A DNA stretch of 23,816 bases from a candidate division WWE3 bacterium RIFOXYC2_FULL_42_13 (GCA_001773255.1 MEWF01000023.1:1-23816), one strand, 5' to 3'. Positions 1 to 7,415 are shown, counted from the first letter of the stretch. The notes: a model not told the origin generated them from the sequence alone. Numbers and translations are program-made.

Positions 1-363
1 GAAGATGAAACTGACAGGTTGCTTTCTAGATTTATGGATCAGGCCCAGTCAATAGGCTTGTCACTTGAGCAGTATTTAAAATCTCAAAACAAAACAGGGG
101 AACAGTTGAGAAGCGAGTACATAAAAATAGCCGAGAATAACATTAAAGCTGAGTTCGTCCTTTCAGAATTAATAAAAACGGAAAACATCGAAGTCTCAGA
201 TTCTGAAGTGGAAGAAATGATAAAAGCAGCGGGAGATCCCAGCCTGTTAAAAGCCGAGGATCCTATGCAGCGACTTTACATTAAGAGCATTTTGCAGAAA
301 AATAAGCTTATTAGTAAGTTGGCTGAAGAAGCAGAAGGAGATAAACACCATGAGCATAAATAA
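1..363 (+). CDS. tig: Trigger factor, C-terminal part (5' truncated by window edge)
   Basis: This is the C-terminal end of trigger factor, the ribosome-bound chaperone and peptidyl-prolyl isomerase that meets nascent chains at the exit tunnel. The frame is open from base 1, so the gene begins outside the window. The visible 120 residues match the helical C-terminal substrate-binding arms. They include the family pattern LSLEQYLKSQNKTGEQLR, an alternating charged helix, and the ENIEVSDSEVEEMIKAAG stretch that corresponds to the family's 'E-N-I-x-V-S-x-x-E-V' motif. The PPIase and ribosome-binding domains are not visible. The protein ends in a His-rich tail (HHEHK). The stop lies 14 bp inside clpP, a tight tig-clpP pairing that recalls the tig-clpP-clpX order of many bacteria. 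The family is fairly certain. The true start cannot be seen. Confidence 0.9.
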   Translation, partial: EDETDRLLSRFMDQAQSIGLSLEQYLKSQNKTGEQLRSEYIKIAENNIKAEFVLSELIKTENIEVSDSEVEEMIKAAGDPSLLKAEDPMQRLYIKSILQKNKLISKLAEEAEGDKHHEHK

Positions 364-961
364 TAATACTTTGGTGCCCATAGTTGTAGAAAAAGAACCG
401 AACGGAATGGAACGTTCTTACGACATCTATTCCCGTTTGTTAAAAGACTTTATTGTCTTCGTAACCGGTGCCATAGATATGGGCGTTGCCAATACTTTTA
501 TCGCCCAGTTACTCTTTTTAGAGAATCAGGACCCCGAGAGAGACATAAAAATCTACGTTAATAGCCCCGGGGGAGAGGTCTACGCCGGTATCGCTATGTA
601 CGACACAATCAAACATGTTAAAAACGACATAGTTACTATTAATGTCGGACTTTCCGCAAGCGCCGCGTCTTTGTTATTGGCCAGTGGTACTAAAGGAAAA
701 AGGTACGCGTTGCCTAATTCATACGCCATGATCCATCAGCCGATTATTTCAGGCGGTATGGCAGGTCAAGCTACAGATATCGAGATAGAAGCCAAACATA
801 TGGTCGAGTTGAAACACAAACTCGCTCAGATTACATCCGATAACGTGGGTAAACCATTAGACGAGGTGTTAAAAGATATGGAAAGAGATTACTGGATGAG
901 CGCAGACGAAACCTTGAAATACGGACTGATTGATAAGATAATGCAGCCTAAGAAGAAGTGA
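350..961 (+). CDS. clpP: ATP-dependent Clp protease proteolytic subunit ClpP
   Basis: ClpP is the serine peptidase that forms the barrel of the Clp protease and degrades proteins unfolded by ClpX or ClpA/C. The 203 residues are the usual full length. The catalytic triad aligns by spacing with E. coli ClpP: Ser104 in GLSASAASLLL, His129 in MIHQP, and Asp180 in MERD. The handle region (GGMAGQATDIEIEAKHM) and the NSPGG oxyanion-side loop are also present. Start ATG 350 is supported by an SD (AAGGAG at 335-340, 9 nt upstream) lying inside the tig coding region. The gene overlaps tig by 14 bp, so translation is probably coupled. No ATPase partner is encoded in the window. Function is near certain. 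Confidence 0.97.
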   Translation: MSINNNTLVPIVVEKEPNGMERSYDIYSRLLKDFIVFVTGAIDMGVANTFIAQLLFLENQDPERDIKIYVNSPGGEVYAGIAMYDTIKHVKNDIVTINVGLSASAASLLLASGTKGKRYALPNSYAMIHQPIISGGMAGQATDIEIEAKHMVELKHKLAQITSDNVGKPLDEVLKDMERDYWMSADETLKYGLIDKIMQPKKK

Positions 962-980
962 ATTCTTCCTTCTTAGCAGG

Positions 981-1066
981 CGGGGTGGTTTGCTCAGCTG
1001 TCCTTTGCGGAGCAAAGTTTCGCCGCAGGCGAATTTAGAGCGTGACAGTATATCACGGTGGGAGAA
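981..1066 (+). pseudogene. Broken tRNA-like sequence (5'-half copy with D-loop insertion)
   Basis: Bases 984-1000 (GGGTGGTTTGCTCAGCTG region) match the first 19 nt of the downstream tRNA-Val apart from a few substitutions. TTAGAGCG, the end of the D-arm, reappears at 1035-1042. Between the two halves, where the D-loop should be 8-9 nt, sit about 34 extra bases forming two hairpins. After the D-arm a short stem (cgtga/tcacg) encloses a 7-nt loop, but the position before the would-be anticodon is A, not the invariant U33. No T-arm or 3' acceptor strand follows before the intact tRNA begins. I read it as a decayed partial duplicate of the neighbouring tRNA gene. A structured leader of the tRNA precursor is the alternative. 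Confidence 0.5.
1003..1033 (+). repeat. Tandem pair of perfect 6-bp hairpins
   Basis: Two adjacent perfect inverted repeats occur here. CTTTGC-gga-GCAAAG spans 1003-1017 and TTCGCC-gca-GGCGAA spans 1019-1033. Both have 6-bp stems and 3-nt purine-rich loops, and one base separates them. They occupy the D-loop position of the tRNA-like sequence. The short T-run after the first stem is too weak for a convincing intrinsic terminator. A small palindromic mobile repeat is possible but cannot be shown from one copy. Confidence 0.6.
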
Positions 1067-1071
1067 ATTTG

Positions 1072-1148
1072 GGGCGGTTAGCTCAGCTGGTTAGAGCGCC
1101 ACATTGACATTGTGGAGGTCATTGGTTCGAGTCCATTACCGCCCACCA
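1072..1148 (+). tRNA. tRNA-Val (anticodon GAC)
   Basis: A complete cloverleaf can be folded by eye. The acceptor GGGCGGT pairs with ACCGCCC. The D-stem is gctc/gagc with loop AGCTGGTTA. The anticodon stem ccaca/tgtgg holds loop TTGACAT, giving anticodon GAC at 1106-1108, with U33 present. The variable region is 5 nt. The T-stem attgg/ccatt has loop TTCGAGT and one T-T mismatch (positions 50-64). The discriminator is A and the CCA end is encoded at 1146-1148. It reads GUC and GUU valine codons. It stands alone between clpP and the Ppx-like gene. Confidence 0.95.
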
Positions 1149-1193
1149 GAAAAGCGGCCTGTTTGAGAGGAGGACAACGTTAAATTTTAATAT

Positions 1194-2081
1194 ATGGATT
1201 ATTTATTACTTGATATCGGATCCTCTACCATTAAGCCATATCTGTACCGTAAGAAAAAACTCCTACCGCTCAAACAACTCAGCGTTCACTTCAAAAAGAA
1301 TTTTGCCAACGGAAATATTGATGTGAATGACGCCGATACTCTAGTAAAATTTATCAAGTCGCTAAAAAAAGAACATCCGGGTATCGTAGTTAAAACATAC
1401 GCAACTTCAGTATTCCGGGATATTGAGGATAAATTTAAGTCACAACTAATAGAGAGGTTCTATTCAGAAACTCAGGTACTGCTGAATATAATAGATCAAA
1501 CAACCGAGAACATTTACCTACAGATAGCTCTCGTAGACAGATTTAGAACAAAGAAAAATATTTTACTTGTAAATATAGGCGGGGGATCAACTCAGCTGCT
1601 TATTATTAATAATAATTTGCCGGTTGAAAGGAAAAATATAAGTTTAGGCGTGGGAACAATAATTGAACAGTATCCGGAAATTAATAATGACATATCAGGC
1701 GTAGATATCAGTAAAGTATTAAAATACATAATAGGTAAGCTACCTAAAATAAATAGCAAGACGGACACCGCGTTCTACACCGGGGGCGAGCTTACTTATA
1801 TGAAAAAGGCCAAATACAAACTAAATAAGAACAGCTTGTTTTCAGACGATAAACATCCCTCAATAATTAAGCTGAAGGATTTTACGAAAGATAATATTAG
1901 AATTTTTAACAATACTCCGTTGGCCAAACTTGAAAGCCTGGTACCTGAAAATCCAAAATGGATGCTCGGAGCCAGACCTTGTTCAGCTCTTGCTCAAGCT
2001 ATATTTAAAACTTATGGTATAAAAACTATTATTCCTTCTAACTCCAATCTGATCGACGGCATTGTCCGTCATGAGTTATAA
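1194..2081 (+). CDS. Ppx/GppA-family phosphatase-like protein with altered active-site residues
   Basis: This 295-residue protein has the sugar kinase/Hsp70/actin (ASKHA) fold of the exopolyphosphatase/guanosine pentaphosphatase family. That family hydrolyses polyphosphate or pppGpp. Visible motifs are DIGSSTIK (residues 7-14, phosphate-1), ATSVFRD (70-76), NIGGGSTQL (127-135, phosphate-2), SLGVGTI (150-156), TGGE (196-199, adenosine loop) and a C-terminal LIDGIVRHEL. Two normally acidic positions are amides here: Asp of DIGGGST is Asn127 and the following Glu is Gln134. Glu105 (TTEN) may still match the catalytic Glu of the usual EA motif. It is short, roughly one ASKHA unit without C-terminal domains. 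The ATG is the first possible start, because a stop lies 6 bp upstream in frame. A GAGGAGG at 1167-1173 is too far away (20 nt) to be a normal SD. Family fairly sure; enzymatic activity doubtful. Confidence 0.8.
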   Translation: MDYLLLDIGSSTIKPYLYRKKKLLPLKQLSVHFKKNFANGNIDVNDADTLVKFIKSLKKEHPGIVVKTYATSVFRDIEDKFKSQLIERFYSETQVLLNIIDQTTENIYLQIALVDRFRTKKNILLVNIGGGSTQLLIINNNLPVERKNISLGVGTIIEQYPEINNDISGVDISKVLKYIIGKLPKINSKTDTAFYTGGELTYMKKAKYKLNKNSLFSDDKHPSIIKLKDFTKDNIRIFNNTPLAKLESLVPENPKWMLGARPCSALAQAIFKTYGIKTIIPSNSNLIDGIVRHEL

Positions 2082-2120
2082 GCTACGCGGCGCTATCTTA
2101 ACCTAACTCTTCTTTACTGA

Positions 2121-2126
2121 TACAAT
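2121..2126 (+). promoter_or_regulatory. Extended -10 box of the exported unknown
   Basis: TACAAT at 2121-2126 is preceded by TGa, which makes an extended -10 element. It ends 9 nt before the GTG at 2136. A weak -35 (TTAACC) lies 17 bp upstream at 2098-2103. Transcription would begin within a few bases of the start codon, which agrees with the absence of an SD. Confidence 0.5.
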
Positions 2127-2135
2127 TTCCTTAAG

Positions 2136-2837
2136 GTGAAAAAAATCTTCGGGCTTGTTTTTTTCTTATCACTATTAGGGGCGATTTATTGGTCAGCAAA
2201 TAATTGGAACTTTGTAAAAAGAACCCTGGTAAAAGTTATCCCTCATACCGTAAGCTTACCGGAAATCACCGAAAACACGCCCTCGGGAAAAATTACTTCC
2301 GCAAGTTTTGAAAACTGTAAAGTTTCTATAACCGATACGAGCGGCGAGAGGTATTTTATCGGAAGGGTAACCGGTGACGATATTCCGACGAAAAAGTGCA
2401 CAAAAACACCACGTTTCGCAATATCAGACTCGGGAAAATATATGGTCTTCGAGGACGTGTCTGGTGGAGTGGATCTTTGGATAAGAATATATTCCATAGA
2501 GAAAAACAAAATCAACACTCTGGCTGTTTGGGGAACCAGCAGTCTGCTGGACATTGAATTTTTAGCAAACGACAAGTTGATGCTATTTAGCGGACATGCT
2601 GAAATTCCCGATGAACAGGGAATCGGACTATTCGACATCCCTGCAATTTATACAAACTACAGTTTAATTTCAGACACCGATTATCTGGAAACCGACAAAT
2701 ACGAAAGCGATTTAGACGTGAGAGACGTTTCCGGTGATTTCTTCGACATAGTTGAAATAGGTAACAAAGTAAATGTTTTCGGCGGAACAAAATCCCGCCC
2801 GATTCTAAGAGCCGAGTTTAACATTTCTGATCTCTGA
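2136..2837 (+). CDS. Membrane-anchored extracytoplasmic protein of unknown function
   Basis: I do not recognise this 233-residue protein. The N-terminus is MKK followed by a hydrophobic run (about residues 4-22), which suggests a signal anchor or uncleaved signal peptide. The rest is soluble, rich in beta-strand-forming and acidic residues. It carries repeated short units such as 'FAISDSGKYMVFEDVSGG' and 'IEFLANDKLMLFSGH' that resemble single blades of a WD40/TolB-type propeller. There are too few blades for a full propeller. Two Cys occur (in ENCKV and KKCTK). The start is GTG 2136, placed just after an extended -10 box. The 3' end overlaps the convergent P-type ATPase gene by 33 bp. Exported location is likely; function unknown. 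Confidence 0.8.
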   Translation: MKKIFGLVFFLSLLGAIYWSANNWNFVKRTLVKVIPHTVSLPEITENTPSGKITSASFENCKVSITDTSGERYFIGRVTGDDIPTKKCTKTPRFAISDSGKYMVFEDVSGGVDLWIRIYSIEKNKINTLAVWGTSSLLDIEFLANDKLMLFSGHAEIPDEQGIGLFDIPAIYTNYSLISDTDYLETDKYESDLDVRDVSGDFFDIVEIGNKVNVFGGTKSRPILRAEFNISDL

Positions 2838-5339
2838 TTTGGCAAAATATACTTTCTTTATTATTTCTGAAACTGCGAAATATGAGACTGTTAGCACACC
2901 TATGATTGTCAGATTATAAACATCTGGTCTTACAAAATTGAACGACACCTGTCCTAGAATAGAGAAGGGGAGTGCTACGGTAACAATTACCGCGACCAAG
3001 GATAAAATCACCAAGCCTTTAGCCGCTGGTTTCGCGTTGAAGAACCATCCCTTAGTCCTAATTGAGTAAATAAACGCAAGCTCGGTAAGGACTGAAGCAA
3101 TAAACCAATAGGTTTGGAGGGTGCCCTCTCCTTTTCCAAAAAATATACCGAATACAGTAAGGTCGAACACAGTACTAACCAAACCCAATAAACTGGCGAG
3201 AACCGCAAATTGTTTCAAATTAAATTTAGACGGTTTGGTCAACTCATTTGAATCCACGGTGTCGCCTGAAATTGCGATCATCGGGAAATCGCTCAGTAAA
3301 TTAAGAAGCAGGAGCTGGACGGGCAGCATCGGCAAATAATCAATAAATAAAGTGGAAATAGCTACAGCATAAAAATTTCCGAAGTTAGAAGCGAGGGTTG
3401 CCCGGATATACTTTGACACGTTTGCAAATACCTTCCGTCCCTCGTGCACACCGTCCACTAAAACTTCCAGTCCTTTGTTCAGTAAAATTATATCGGCGGA
3501 CTCGCGGGCAATGTCGCTGGCGTCCTTAACTACAATTCCGACGTTTGCCGCCTTCAAAGCGGGAGCGTCATTTATTCCTTCTCCCAAGTATCCTACAGAA
3601 TAAAAGTTCTTTAACGTTTGTATTATTTTGTGTTTTTGTTCAGGAGAAACTCTCGCAAATACCTTGTATTTTGTGCACACCTCCGCAAGGTCGTTGGCAG
3701 ATAGATTTTCCAGTTCAGGGCCTGTTATAACTTCCTCCGGAGAACGTATTAAGCCGGCGGCAAAAGCCACAGCGCCGGCAATTTCGCGGCTGTCCCCCGT
3801 CAATATTTTGATTTCAACCCCCAGCTTTTGTGCTTTTCTAACTGCTGCAACAGTGGTCTTTTTCAGAGGATCGCTAAAAGATATTAGCCCAACAATCTCG
3901 AGTCCCGTTTCTTCAAACTTAGCTTTGTAATCAGACGGCTTTTTAAGTTTTTTCGAAGCAACTGCCAAAACCCGCTCTCCTAATCTTCCACGGGCAGCAA
4001 TCCAGTTTAGAATTTTTTCGCGGTCTCCGTCGTTAATGGGAGCGTAATTTATTAAAGTCTCCGGCGCCCCTCTTACAATTAATTCGTAACTTCCGCCTAA
4101 CTGAACAAGTACGCTATTTCTTCTACGGTCGGGGTCGAAAGGAAGTTCAAGGATTTTAGGAACTTTCTTCATCAGCTCCCGGGCTTTATCGGTGAGTTTC
4201 AAGTGAATTGCCAAATCGAAAGAATTGTTCGCGTTTTTCTTGTCTACAATATCCGAGCTGCATATTCCTCCGTAAAAAAGTGTTTTTCCCATATCGGCGG
4301 ATAGCACTTCGCGGACTTCCAATTTGTTTTCTGTTAATGTTCCTGTTTTGTCTGAACACAATACTTCAATAGAACCCAGGTCTTCGATTGCTGCCAACCT
4401 TTTCACAACTACCTGCTTTTTTGCCAAATTTAAAGCCCCGGCTGATAGCGCAAATGTTGCAACCACGGGCAAAGCTTCGGGTATCACAGAAACCGCCAAC
4501 GCGATAGAAAATAGGGATAGTTTTATTAAATCGGCTCCACCTGGTTTAACAAAAATATTTAATACGAATACAAGAAGTAGAGTAGAGAAGACCAATTTTA
4601 AAATGAACCCGCTCAATTTTCTTAACTCTTTTTCAAAAGCTCCCTCGCTGATAGTACTTGTCGCGAGATTGGAAATACGCCCCATCTGCGTTTCTTTTCC
4701 GACGGCAATCACAACTCCGCGCGCCTGTCCTGATACAACATGAGTTCCGGAAAAAAGAATGTTTTCAGCAAGAAAAATATGTCCGACATTTTTTTTCAAA
4801 GCGGCATTCCGTTTTCTTACCGTTACCGATTCTCCGCTTAAAGCTGATTCATCTACCGCAAAATCCGTAAGTGAAATTAACCTGATGTCGGCCGGAACAA
4901 GATCACCTGCTTCTAAAACTACAATGTCACCCACCACCAATTCTTTTGTATCCAAAGTCTTTAAAACTCCTCCGCGTATTACGTGTGCTTCAGCTGCCAC
5001 AAACTTTCTTAAAAGCTGAATTGTTTTTTCGCTTCTGTACTCGTGAAAAAATCCCAAACCGCAATTTATAAAAACAAAGATGATAATAAAAAACGCATCG
5101 GTTTTTTCTCCCAACACCAGCGAAATCAAGGCCGCAAAAAGGAGGAGGTATATAAAGGACGATTGAACTTGTTTTAAGAGAATCTGCACCCACGAAACAG
5201 TGTTGTCACGTAAAGTGTTAGCACCGTACTTGGATAGATTAAAATCGACCTGTTTCTGCGTTAAACCGCGCGTAATATCGCTCCCCAATAGGAACGTGGT
5301 CTTTTCAGGCGTAAGGGCAGTAAACTTGGAAAAGCGCAT
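2805..5339 (-). CDS. P-type cation-transporting ATPase, MgtA-like
   Basis: This integral-membrane ion pump of 844 residues cycles through an aspartyl-phosphate. On the 844-residue numbering the visible landmarks are the TGES-equivalent LSGES (167-171), PEALP in membrane segment 4 (287-291), the phosphorylation site DKTGT (Asp330), a nucleotide-binding domain, TGDS (514-517), and the hinge GEGINDAP (586-593). The stretch after the hinge (AADIILL-type, then SNFGN, LPMLPVQLLL, and TVDSNELTKP) resembles the C-terminal half of Mg2+-transporting MgtA ATPases more than Ca2+ pumps, so Mg2+ or another divalent cation is my guess. The hinge Asp of the usual GDGIND is Glu587. An ATG 6 bp further upstream (5345) is possible, but the promoter places transcription at 5339. 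It is convergent with the preceding gene, with a 33-bp overlap. Confidence 0.93.
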   Translation of the reverse strand: MRFSKFTALTPEKTTFLLGSDITRGLTQKQVDFNLSKYGANTLRDNTVSWVQILLKQVQSSFIYLLLFAALISLVLGEKTDAFFIIIFVFINCGLGFFHEYRSEKTIQLLRKFVAAEAHVIRGGVLKTLDTKELVVGDIVVLEAGDLVPADIRLISLTDFAVDESALSGESVTVRKRNAALKKNVGHIFLAENILFSGTHVVSGQARGVVIAVGKETQMGRISNLATSTISEGAFEKELRKLSGFILKLVFSTLLLVFVLNIFVKPGGADLIKLSLFSIALAVSVIPEALPVVATFALSAGALNLAKKQVVVKRLAAIEDLGSIEVLCSDKTGTLTENKLEVREVLSADMGKTLFYGGICSSDIVDKKNANNSFDLAIHLKLTDKARELMKKVPKILELPFDPDRRRNSVLVQLGGSYELIVRGAPETLINYAPINDGDREKILNWIAARGRLGERVLAVASKKLKKPSDYKAKFEETGLEIVGLISFSDPLKKTTVAAVRKAQKLGVEIKILTGDSREIAGAVAFAAGLIRSPEEVITGPELENLSANDLAEVCTKYKVFARVSPEQKHKIIQTLKNFYSVGYLGEGINDAPALKAANVGIVVKDASDIARESADIILLNKGLEVLVDGVHEGRKVFANVSKYIRATLASNFGNFYAVAISTLFIDYLPMLPVQLLLLNLLSDFPMIAISGDTVDSNELTKPSKFNLKQFAVLASLLGLVSTVFDLTVFGIFFGKGEGTLQTYWFIASVLTELAFIYSIRTKGWFFNAKPAAKGLVILSLVAVIVTVALPFSILGQVSFNFVRPDVYNLTIIGVLTVSYFAVSEIIKKVYFAKSEIRNVKLGS

Positions 5340-5345
5340 ACACAT

Positions 5346-5374
5346 ATATTACTTGGGACTGTGTGTTTGCTCAA
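5346..5374 (-). promoter_or_regulatory. Promoter of the P-type ATPase gene
   Basis: On the minus strand TTGAGC (5369-5374) is followed after 17 bp by TAATAT (5346-5351). Only 6 nt separate the -10 box from ATG 5339. The transcript would start at or next to that ATG. This favours 5339 over the ATG at 5345, which abuts the -10 box. Confidence 0.6.
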
Positions 5375-5388
5375 TCACATTCCGGAAC

Positions 5389-5417
5389 TTGAACAATCTG
5401 CGGGTAAGCCTTAAAGT
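5389..5417 (+). promoter_or_regulatory. Promoter of the cupin gene
   Basis: TTGAAC (5389-5394), a 17-bp spacer and TAAAGT (5412-5417) predict transcription starting near 5424. This gives a leader of about 20 nt that contains the SD GGAGG at 5436-5440, 5 nt before ATG 5446. The gene is therefore leadered, unlike most of its neighbours. Confidence 0.5.
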
Positions 5418-5445
5418 GTAATTGTATAAATTTCCGGAGGAAAAT

Positions 5446-5820
5446 ATGGCAAAACTTGTAACAAATATATTGGACGAAACAATGACTAATGAAAATTTCC
5501 GTAAAGTTCTCGCAACCAATAAATTTAGTCAGTTGGTGGTTATGGCACTTCAGCCGGGTGAAAATATCGGAATGGAAGTGCACCCAGATGTAGATCAATT
5601 TATTAGAATTGAGCAGGGTATCGGTCAGGCAATTTTAGACGGGGAAGTTTCCAATATCTCAGATGATTTCGCGGTTGTAATTCCTGCGGGAACAGAACAC
5701 GACATAATAAATACGTCCGACACCGAGCTTATGAAACTCTACACGGTCTACAGCCCCGCTGAACATCCTGACGGAGTCGTTTTCAGAACCAAGGCGGAAG
5801 CTGAGGCAGCTCATCACTAA
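5446..5820 (+). CDS. Small single-domain cupin protein
   Basis: A 124-residue cytoplasmic protein that forms one beta-barrel cupin domain. Cupin motif 1 is seen as GMEVHPDVDQFIRIEQG (about residues 42-58). It carries His and Gln where classical cupins have His-x-His and Glu, followed by E-x-G. Motif 2 is PAGTEHDIIN (about 86-95), with the usual His. A small metal ion is therefore plausibly bound, but no reaction can be named. The overall pattern (ILDETxxNxNFRKVL at the start, YSPAEHPDG and a KAEAEA tail) belongs to a widespread conserved cupin group without an assigned function. The start is ATG 5446, with a textbook SD GGAGG 5 nt upstream. A longer reading from TTG 5422 would start inside the leader and is less likely. 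Confidence 0.9.
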   Translation: MAKLVTNILDETMTNENFRKVLATNKFSQLVVMALQPGENIGMEVHPDVDQFIRIEQGIGQAILDGEVSNISDDFAVVIPAGTEHDIINTSDTELMKLYTVYSPAEHPDGVVFRTKAEAEAAHH

Positions 5821-5836
5821 AAAGACCGGGTACCCT

Positions 5837-5865
5837 TTGATATAGATAACATTTATATGTATCAT
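5837..5865 (+). promoter_or_regulatory. Promoter of the polytopic membrane protein gene
   Basis: TTGATA (5837-5842), exactly 17 bp, then TATCAT (5860-5865). The -10 box ends 8 nt before ATG 5874, so the transcript is predicted to begin within about 2 nt of the start codon. The G-rich TAGGGGG between them sits too close to the ATG to act as an SD. Confidence 0.65.
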
Positions 5866-5873
5866 TAGGGGGT

Positions 5874-6761
5874 ATGAAAACCGCATGGTACTACGTAAAG
5901 CTCGCCTTGTTGATGGTAATTCTTTTTTCCGAAGCCTTTTTTCTTACCACAGTTATAAACAGTTTTGTGAGCAAGGGGGATTTTTTCAACATTAATATTC
6001 CTTTTAGTCTGCAGGTTGTGGGTCTCATGACTCTTATTATTTTAACGTTCTCCCTTACAATCGGAGCCTGGGATGTTTGGTATTTCAACATACTCACTCC
6101 TCTGGCAATTGCCGCCGGCATAATGATTCCGCTGTTATCTTCCAGCACAACCTACGCTTTAATAGCAGGAGGTGTGGCGTTTATATTAATGGCTGCCGAG
6201 TCTTATAGAAGTTACAAGATAAAAAAGTTGTTAATAAAGTTTGATGCTTTACTTGTATTGAGATTTGCAGTCAGGGGAATTTTATTAGTATTCAGCATAC
6301 TCGCAGGTCTAATTATAATTTTGAATGCCGGTAACGTTAAGGAAGTAGACTTCGGACAACTAATCGCCGAAGTGGCGGAGAAACCTATAAAAAGTACGGT
6401 AAACTCTCAGCTCCAACAAACCATTGAAAAACAAACAATATACTCAGGTTATTCAGCGGAAGAAGTGCAAAAGCTACTCGATGAATACGGCATAGAAGCG
6501 GGTACAGGTACAGAACAAATTACAAACGACCTGGACATAAAGTCGATGATCCAGACTCAGGTCAATGACTTGATTGCTCCGTATAAAGAGCTAGTGAGGC
6601 CGTTGATAGCAATACTTGTTTTCGGATTGTTCCAGCTTTACGCAACAGTAAGTTATGCTATTTATAGTTTATTTGTAGGATTAATTATCGCGATAGCCAA
6701 AAAAACCGGGCTTCTGAAGATTGTTACCGAGACTGTTGAGAAACAAGATCTTCAATTTTAA
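5874..6761 (+). CDS. Polytopic membrane protein of unknown function
   Basis: I cannot place this 295-residue protein in a family. Hydrophobic segments appear at about residues 8-30, 44-64, 68-88, 93-108 and 128-151. A soluble section follows (about 152-235) rich in Gln, Glu and Lys. It contains an amphipathic stretch (SGYSAEEVQKLLDEYGI). Two more membrane segments lie at about 240-276, and the tail is short and charged. The soluble section may form helices on one face of the membrane. The gene has its own promoter and is predicted to be leaderless. Its last 38 bp overlap the convergent truB gene. That overlap forces both proteins' C-termini to share sequence, which argues that the arrangement is old or that both tails tolerate change. 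Confidence 0.85.
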   Translation: MKTAWYYVKLALLMVILFSEAFFLTTVINSFVSKGDFFNINIPFSLQVVGLMTLIILTFSLTIGAWDVWYFNILTPLAIAAGIMIPLLSSSTTYALIAGGVAFILMAAESYRSYKIKKLLIKFDALLVLRFAVRGILLVFSILAGLIIILNAGNVKEVDFGQLIAEVAEKPIKSTVNSQLQQTIEKQTIYSGYSAEEVQKLLDEYGIEAGTGTEQITNDLDIKSMIQTQVNDLIAPYKELVRPLIAILVFGLFQLYATVSYAIYSLFVGLIIAIAKKTGLLKIVTETVEKQDLQF

Positions 6762-7407
6762 CTGAGTTCTCAACCTTATATTCTCCGACCGCACTTCTTA
6801 CCAACGATACCAGAATTCCGCCCGTTTTTAATTTTTCACCTAACTCGTGAGCCAAAGATCGCACAAACGTGCCCGAAGAACATTTTATTCTTAAGGTTAC
6901 GCAGGGCAGGACGGCTACACCCTTATCTGTATTCAATTCACAGCTCTTTTGCTCCATAACATCGATTGAGGATATCGTGATAGTTTTCCGCTGTTCAGCC
7001 ATTTCCAAACCCTGTCTGGCGAGCTTATACATTGGTTTACCTTCTACCTTCTTAGCGGAGTAGGGCGGGATTATCTGCTCAATTTCCCCTGTAAAAAGAG
7101 GTAAAATCTCTTTTATTTTTTCGAAAGTTTCCGCACTGTCCGGCGTAGTCACCAAAGTGGGTAGCACTTCCAGGTCGTAAGTAGGGGATTTCGCGCCAAA
7201 GACTATTTCCGCAACATATTCTTTTTCCATTTCCATAAACTTAGCCTGCTTTTTAGTGTCGTCTCCGGTTAAAACTACTAGCACGCCCCCCGCTAAAGGA
7301 TCTAAAGTACCCGCATGGCCGGCTTTTTTGACTTTAAGCACGCCCCTGACCTTGGCAACAACGTCAAAGCTGGTCCAATTCTTAGGTTTGAAAATGTTTA
7401 AAATCAT
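6724..7407 (-). CDS. truB: tRNA pseudouridine-55 synthase TruB (no PUA domain)
   Basis: TruB isomerises U55 in the T-loop of tRNAs. The 227 residues hold the whole catalytic core: KPKNWTSFDVV (7-17), GHAGTLDPLAGGVL (30-43) with catalytic Asp36, the conserved Tyr in EKEYVAEI, IPPYSAKKVEGKPMYKLAR, and the CSSGTFVRSLAHELGE segment. Typical bacterial TruB is about 300 residues and ends in a PUA RNA-binding domain. Here the protein stops right after the core. The start is ATG 7407, 8 nt after an extended -10 box and without a clear SD. It overlaps the convergent membrane-protein gene by 38 bp and is divergent from thrS. Confidence 0.96.
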   Translation of the reverse strand: MILNIFKPKNWTSFDVVAKVRGVLKVKKAGHAGTLDPLAGGVLVVLTGDDTKKQAKFMEMEKEYVAEIVFGAKSPTYDLEVLPTLVTTPDSAETFEKIKEILPLFTGEIEQIIPPYSAKKVEGKPMYKLARQGLEMAEQRKTITISSIDVMEQKSCELNTDKGVAVLPCVTLRIKCSSGTFVRSLAHELGEKLKTGGILVSLVRSAVGEYKVENSVKIEDLVSQQSR

Positions 7408-7415
7408 CTTCTAAC

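Noticed and set aside
267..278. PheS four-cysteine cluster as a novel insertion (residue numbering of PheS)
   Set aside because: The Cys-x2-Cys-x4-Cys-x2-Cys knuckle before GMVHPNVL is known in a subset of bacterial PheS proteins, so it is not new.
1166..1173. GAGAGGAGG as the SD of the Ppx-like gene
   Set aside because: It ends 20 nt before the only possible start codon, too far for normal SD function; TTGAGA overlapping it could equally be a -35 box, but the matching -10 would touch the ATG, so I left the signal unassigned.
4324..4743. 139-codon frame on the plus strand opposite the P-type ATPase, and similar shorter ones
   Set aside because: It lies wholly antisense to a gene with clear catalytic motifs, has no SD or promoter, and its translation is Ser/Thr/Asn-rich without family features.
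5866..5872. TAGGGGG as SD of the 5874 membrane gene
   Set aside because: Only 1 nt separates it from the ATG and the promoter places the transcript start at about 5872-5874.
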